Shown here: in pieces, positions 60,683-64,000 of the stretch
How the letters are laid out: each line of letters starts with the position of its first letter
How positions within the stretch are numbered: the first letter of the stretch is position 1
Source: Actinoplanes campanulatus
Lineage (GTDB): Bacteria > Actinomycetota > Actinomycetes > Mycobacteriales > Micromonosporaceae
Assembly: GCF_014647795.1 (NCBI RefSeq)
Contig: NZ_BMPW01000003.1
Location: 186,001-250,000 of the forward strand
Reading direction: 5' to 3'
Length of the DNA stretch: 64,000 nt
Position numbers and translations under genes: made by a program
Notes under the pieces: model-generated
Database searches by the model: none
What the model was told of the DNA's origin: nothing
What the model saw: only the letters and a program-made list of their open reading frames with translations

Positions 60683-61438
60683 TCAGGTGCCGGGACGGCG
60701 TCCGAACACCTTCACCGTCATACCGATCTTGCCGATGCTGTAGTACAGCTTCGCGTCGGACTGCAGCAGGTTCACGCAGCCGTGCGACCCGCGCCACTTG
60801 TCGTGGATGTAGGTCGTGGTCTGGTGGAAGCCCCGCCCGCCGATGAAGCGCTGCCAGTACGGCAGCCACACCTCGTACGGGTCGGACCACTCCTTCTTCG
60901 TCCGCTTGTTGATCGAGAAGGTGCCCGCCGGGGTCCGGTATCCCGCGTACCCGGTACGGGTGACGGTCGGCTTGGTGTGCAGCTTCCCGTTCTTCATCAC
61001 CCACGTCGTCTGGTTGGTCAGATCGACGCAGAAGGTGATGCCCTTCTTCTTCGGCTTGCAGGCCGACGTCTTCGTCGCCGCCAGTCGCTTGGCGACGTCG
61101 TAGGTGGTCGGGCCGGCGAGCCCCTTGGCCGGCTGGATACCGAACCGCTTCTGGAACTTCACGATCGCGGCACAGTCGGCGGTGGACTGCTTACCGTCGA
61201 CCGTGACCGTGCCGTACCCGCCCAGCTGCTTGAGGTAGCCCTCGACCTTTTTCTGGTACTTGCCGGTCGCGCACGACGCGGCAGCCGCCTTCGTGACCAC
61301 CGACGTGGTCACGGCCGCGGCCACCGGCGCGGCCGCACCGGCGCTCGCCGGCGTCAGCGCGACAGCGCCGAGACCGCCACCCACCAGAGCCGCCAAAACG
61401 GCCCCGGTGAGGCGGGCGGAAACCCGTCTCGTTGCCAA
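60683..61438 (-). CDS. L,D-transpeptidase (YkuD) with peptidoglycan-binding domain
   Basis: 251 aa from TTG 61438, chosen because GGGAGGG lies 6-7 nt upstream; the frame extends to 61543 through a non-signal region. The signal is LTGAVLAALVGGGLGAVAL. A peptidoglycan-binding type 1 domain follows (YLKQLGGYGTVTVDG, DCAAIVKFQKRFGIQPAKGL). The YkuD domain has the catalytic SHGC (YIHDKWRGSHGCVNLL). It makes 3-3 cross-links in peptidoglycan or attaches proteins. It stands alone with its own terminator. Confidence 0.92.
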   Translation of the reverse strand: MATRRVSARLTGAVLAALVGGGLGAVALTPASAGAAAPVAAAVTTSVVTKAAAASCATGKYQKKVEGYLKQLGGYGTVTVDGKQSTADCAAIVKFQKRFGIQPAKGLAGPTTYDVAKRLAATKTSACKPKKKGITFCVDLTNQTTWVMKNGKLHTKPTVTRTGYAGYRTPAGTFSINKRTKKEWSDPYEVWLPYWQRFIGGRGFHQTTTYIHDKWRGSHGCVNLLQSDAKLYYSIGKIGMTVKVFGRRPGT

Positions 61439-61593
61439 TCTGATCCCTCCCCAGGGATGTGGTGTCCGCACATAGAAGCACAGCCGTCCCACCGGTGACC
61501 TGTGGGGAAGGACGGTGACATGAAACCGGTATGCCATCGGCACACGGCCATGCCCGCTTGAGGCGAACTCCGCTCCGGGGAGTCAGCGGATCA

Positions 61594-62181
61594 TCAACGG
61601 TGCGTGGCGAGCTCCTGCACCCAGTACGGGGTCCCGCCGGACGACAGCGCCAGGCCCACCCCCGTCTGATCGAGGCGGCAGTCCAGGATGTTGCGCCGGT
61701 GGCCGGGGCTCTCCATCCAGTCGGTCACCACCCGGTACGGGCTGTCCTGCCCCCGGGCGATGTTCTCCCCGTAGCGGCTCCACGCGTAGCCCGCGTCGGT
61801 CACCCGCGATCCGGCCATCACGCCGCGCGGTGACTCGTGGTCGAAGTAGCCGCGCCGGGCCATGTCGGCGGCGTGCCGGTTGGCCGCCTCGATCAGCCGG
61901 CGGTCCAGACTGAGCGGCTCGCAGCCGGCGGCCCTCCGGTGCTGGTTGGCCAGCGCCAGAACCTGCTGCTGCACCGGGGCCTGCGGACTGGACGAGACCG
62001 ACGCCGCGGTGACCACCGTCCGGGACCCCGAGATCGGGTCACCGGCCGGGGCGGCGCCCCGCCCGGTGAGCGTCTCGCCGTACGAGACGGCGGCGGGCAC
62101 GGACACCGGCGCCCGCGCGGCGAACCCTCCCGCGACCAGCGCCAAGGTGCCCACACCGAGCACCACCGAAGGTTTCCGCAT
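61594..62181 (-). CDS. Secreted CAP/SCP-domain protein
   Basis: 195 aa from ATG 62181 (MRKPSVVLGVGTLALVAGGF, signal peptide). After a ~50-residue linker the CAP domain begins with VLALANQHRRAAGCEPLSLD. The conserved HAADMARRGYFDHESPRG, YGENIARGQ and MESPGHRRNILDCRLDQTGV carry the two His and Glu of the family. Bacterial CAP proteins are secreted; the activity is unproven, often cell-wall or peptide-related. The region 62182-62481 to its 5' side shows no further gene or riboswitch I recognise. Confidence 0.9.
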   Translation of the reverse strand: MRKPSVVLGVGTLALVAGGFAARAPVSVPAAVSYGETLTGRGAAPAGDPISGSRTVVTAASVSSSPQAPVQQQVLALANQHRRAAGCEPLSLDRRLIEAANRHAADMARRGYFDHESPRGVMAGSRVTDAGYAWSRYGENIARGQDSPYRVVTDWMESPGHRRNILDCRLDQTGVGLALSSGGTPYWVQELATHR

Positions 62182-62481
62182 ACCCCGTCGACCCCCTCGT
62201 CTCCGTGCGCTCCGGCCGTTCCGGGGCGCTCGCCCGGATGACCAACTCCGGTCGCCGATCACCGGTCACTGTGCCGTTTGCGCCCCGGCGCGCCACCGGA
62301 GCCCGCCGGGACCCGCTGGAACGTCGCTGAGCTGCTCGGACGCCGAGAACCGGGGAGCACATCCATCGCACAGCCGCACAGGATTCCGGCATTCTTCCTT
62401 CTACCGGGGTAACCCGCTCAGGCGTTGTTGCCGACCACCCGGAGGGTCCCGGCCGGCCTGCCGCGTCGCTACGGTTTCGCG

Positions 62482-62847
62482 GTGCGCAATCGATACCTGG
62501 ACATGCTCCGTGCCGCCGCGGTGCTGCTCCGGCTGCGCTGGAAGCCGGTCCGGCAGGCCCCGGCGGCGGCCGAACCGGTGGCCGGGCCGATCCCGGCGGG
62601 CTGGCCCGAGGTGGCGCGCGACCAGCCCGCCCCGGCGCCGGATCCGCTGGCCGACGCGGTAACCCGGCGGATCACCGCGGCCCAGCGGGCCGACCTGCCG
62701 GTAGCCGGGCGCCCGGTGCCCGGCTACGGGCCGGCCCACGATGCGGGGTACGACGGGGCGCCCTGGTCCGGGTACTCCGCCCCACGGCACGCCGCCGGGA
62801 GCCAGCCGCTGTCGCTGCGGTTCCGCGAACCGGACGGCGGCGCCTGA
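62482..62847 (+). CDS. Hypothetical protein with acyltransferase-like N-terminus
   Basis: 121 aa from GTG 62482. The start VRNRYLDMLRAAAVLLRLRW resembles the first helix of membrane acyltransferases (RNRYLDxLRAxAV), but the rest is Pro/Ala-rich and hydrophilic (EVARDQPAPAPDPLADAVTR, GYGPAHDAGYDGAPWSGYSA) with no membrane helix. It could be a small actinobacterial protein or the remnant of a fused acyltransferase start. No ribosome-binding site stands out. Confidence 0.45.
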   Translation: MRNRYLDMLRAAAVLLRLRWKPVRQAPAAAEPVAGPIPAGWPEVARDQPAPAPDPLADAVTRRITAAQRADLPVAGRPVPGYGPAHDAGYDGAPWSGYSAPRHAAGSQPLSLRFREPDGGA

Positions 62848-62975
62848 GCAGGCCGGTCCCGGCGTACGGAGGGCGGCCGCACGCCGGGACCGGCCGAAGT
62901 ACGCTGCTCCCGCCCGTACCAGGAAAAATGCTTGTAAAGGGTTGGCAAGGTGAGCGAAGCTCACAAAAACCTCGC

Positions 62976-62981
62976 TAGCCT
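62976..62981 (+). promoter_or_regulatory. Candidate -10 box for leaderless cheW
   Basis: TAGCCT lies 6 nt before the cheW GTG at 62988, so transcription may start at the start codon itself. A perfect small hairpin (GTGAGC-GAA-GCTCAC, 62950-62964) precedes it. No good -35 box was seen. Confidence 0.4.
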
Positions 62982-62987
62982 GAAGCC

Positions 62988-63482
62988 GTGGGAGGGCAGC
63001 ACGGCGATGCGACGGCCCCGGCGCTGGACGCCGGAGTCCTCGCGCTGGTCTGCCGGGCCGGGCCTCTCCTCTGCGCGCTGCCGCTGGACGAGGTCGTCGA
63101 GACCATGCGGCCGCTGGAGACCCGGCCGCTCGCCGGAACGCCGCCCTACGTGCGCGGCCTGACCGTCCTGCGCGGCGAGCCGGCGCCGGTGCTCGACGTG
63201 ACCCGGCTGCTCACCGGCGCCGACGGCCGGATCGAGCGGTACGTGGCGGTGCGGGCCGGACGGGGCCCGGTCGCCTGCGCCACCGGCCCGGTACTCGGCG
63301 TCCAGGAGATCCGGGTGTCCCCGCCGGAGGGGCCGTCGGCGCTGCTCACCGGCGTGTCCCGGGCGCTGGTCGCGGGTGTCGGCACGATCGGCGCCGATCC
63401 GCTGCTGCTGTTGCGCGGCTTTCGTGCCGTGCCGGACGCGGTGTGGGAGGCCGCCGGGCACGCTCCGGAGCCGGTCCCATGA
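62988..63482 (+). CDS. cheW: CheW-like chemotaxis coupling protein
   Basis: 164 aa from GTG 62988. A single CheW-type SH3-like fold: VLALVCRAGPLLCALPLDEV, then VRGLTVLRGEPAPVLDVTRL and ERYVAVRAGRGPVACATGPV. CheW links receptors to the kinase CheA. It lacks a ribosome-binding site and is probably leaderless. Its stop overlaps the cheR start (ATGA), so the two are co-translated. The kinase and receptors are outside the window. Sequence divergence from model CheW proteins is notable. Confidence 0.88.
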   Translation: MGGQHGDATAPALDAGVLALVCRAGPLLCALPLDEVVETMRPLETRPLAGTPPYVRGLTVLRGEPAPVLDVTRLLTGADGRIERYVAVRAGRGPVACATGPVLGVQEIRVSPPEGPSALLTGVSRALVAGVGTIGADPLLLLRGFRAVPDAVWEAAGHAPEPVP

Positions 63483-64000
63483 TCGGGGCGCTGTCGCTGA
63501 CCCGGTTCCGGGAGCTGTTGCAGAGGCGGCTGGGGTGGACGTTCGCCGACAACGACCCGGGGCAGACCGCCGCCGTGCTGGCCGCCCGGGCGAAGGCGCA
63601 CGGGCTGACCGACCGGGAGTATCTGGACCGGCTGGCCGGCCGGCGCTGGACCGCGGAGATCGCCGAGCTGGCGCAGGCGCTGAGCATCACCGAGACCTAC
63701 TTCTTCCGGCACGACGACCAGTTCCGGGTGCTGCGGGACACGGTGCTGCCGGAGCTGCTCCGCAAGCGGGCCGGGCAGCGGGTGCTGCGGCTGTTCTCGG
63801 TGGGCTGCTCGTCCGGCGAGGAGGCGTACTCCCTGGCCATGACGGCCTGGCCGGCCCGGCCCACCCCGGACTGGATCATCTCGGTCGTCGGCGTCGACGC
63901 CAACCGGGAGATGCTGCACCGGGCCCGTGCCGCGACCTACTCCGCGTGGTCGCTGCGGGACACCCCCGAAGAGGTACGACGGCGCTGGTTCCGGGAGACC
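63479..64000 (+). CDS. cheR: CheR chemotaxis methyltransferase (5' part)
   Basis: The first 174 codons are present; the gene runs off the right edge. CheR methylates receptor glutamates with S-adenosylmethionine. The N-terminal helical domain (FRELLQRRLGWTFADND) is followed by the substrate-loop motif ITETYFFRHDDQFRVL and the SAM-binding start LRLFSVGCSSGEEAYSLAM. WIISVVGVDANREMLHRAR follows. It is coupled to cheW by a 4-nt overlap. Confidence 0.93.
   Translation, partial: MIGALSLTRFRELLQRRLGWTFADNDPGQTAAVLAARAKAHGLTDREYLDRLAGRRWTAEIAELAQALSITETYFFRHDDQFRVLRDTVLPELLRKRAGQRVLRLFSVGCSSGEEAYSLAMTAWPARPTPDWIISVVGVDANREMLHRARAATYSAWSLRDTPEEVRRRWFRET

Noticed and set aside
61439-61600. c-di-AMP (ydaO) riboswitch ahead of the L,D-transpeptidase or CAP gene
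   Set aside because: Actinobacterial wall genes often have one, but I could not match the conserved core in 61439-61600 or 62182-62481.
63700-64000. Minus-strand frame at the right edge
   Set aside because: It is antisense to cheR, which has its complete SAM-binding motif.

Overview
The window is very GC-rich, has dense actinobacterial-type genes with many GTG starts and 4-nt start/stop overlaps, and looks like a chromosome of a Micromonosporaceae member, probably Actinoplanes or a close relative. This rests on the ftsR-garA-gcvH-DUF881-sbp-DUF881-pgsA order known from Actinobacteria including Mycobacterium, the divergent glgA/glgC pair, an F420-type biliverdin reductase homologue, and a cheW-cheR pair that fits a motile actinomycete. 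I saw no rRNA, tRNA, CRISPR array, transposase or phage gene. The genus is an inference.

Layout. 1-4311 (minus): a conserved division/envelope operon read from pgsA through DUF881, small basic protein, DUF881, gcvH and garA into ftsR, which runs off the left edge. 4312-4809: non-coding, with two long related hairpins. 4810-8180 (minus): a MoxR-type AAA+ ATPase and its vWA partner. 8293-12541: PhzF-like isomerase, secreted CocE/NonD hydrolase and an ABC-F ATPase. 12542-15495: almost gene-free, holding four unrelated tandem repeats (25-bp, 42-bp, 15-bp and a GGGGCC-type hexamer); the last one destroys the 3' end of a VanZ-like pseudogene. 15496-22343: glycogen/maltose-1-phosphate genes (glgA with a glycosidase on the minus strand, glgC on the plus) with a membrane GGDEF-EAL protein placed between them. 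22340-31087: secreted or lipid-anchored proteins, an AraC regulator, a DUF4331 cluster, a membrane-anchored LPMO, FKBP, S4, YcnI-like and DHH proteins. 31279-34253: zwf, a STAS protein and a ROK kinase. 34373-41230 (minus): an L-arabinose unit (LacI, a 45-codon small ORF, araA, chvE-mmsA-mmsB) with matching LacI-type palindromes. 41372-45945 (plus): DUF2252, F420 enzyme, pirin, DUF6292 and hypothetical genes. 45946-47246: non-coding, holding a tandem array of related hairpins. 47247-53473: a short leader ORF overlapping a 2052-residue, mostly disordered TPR protein. 53474-57068 (minus): a gutted GGDEF gene and a MacAB-like ABC efflux set. 57259-62181 (minus): FtsH-like protease with a lipoprotein, an L,D-transpeptidase and a CAP-domain protein. 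62482-64000 (plus): a small hypothetical gene and cheW-cheR, cut by the right edge.

How it fits together. ADP-glucose from GlgC feeds the GlgA/GlgM-type transferase, while the EAL protein between them suggests, but does not prove, a c-di-GMP link. The arabinose unit imports sugar (ChvE-MmsAB) and isomerises L-arabinose under LacI control, but no ribulokinase or epimerase gene is present here. The items most worth follow-up are the hairpin array at 45951-46720 with apparent compensatory base changes, the leader-ORF-coupled giant TPR protein after it, the small ORF in the araA leader, the membrane-anchored LPMO, and the repeat-disrupted VanZ gene.
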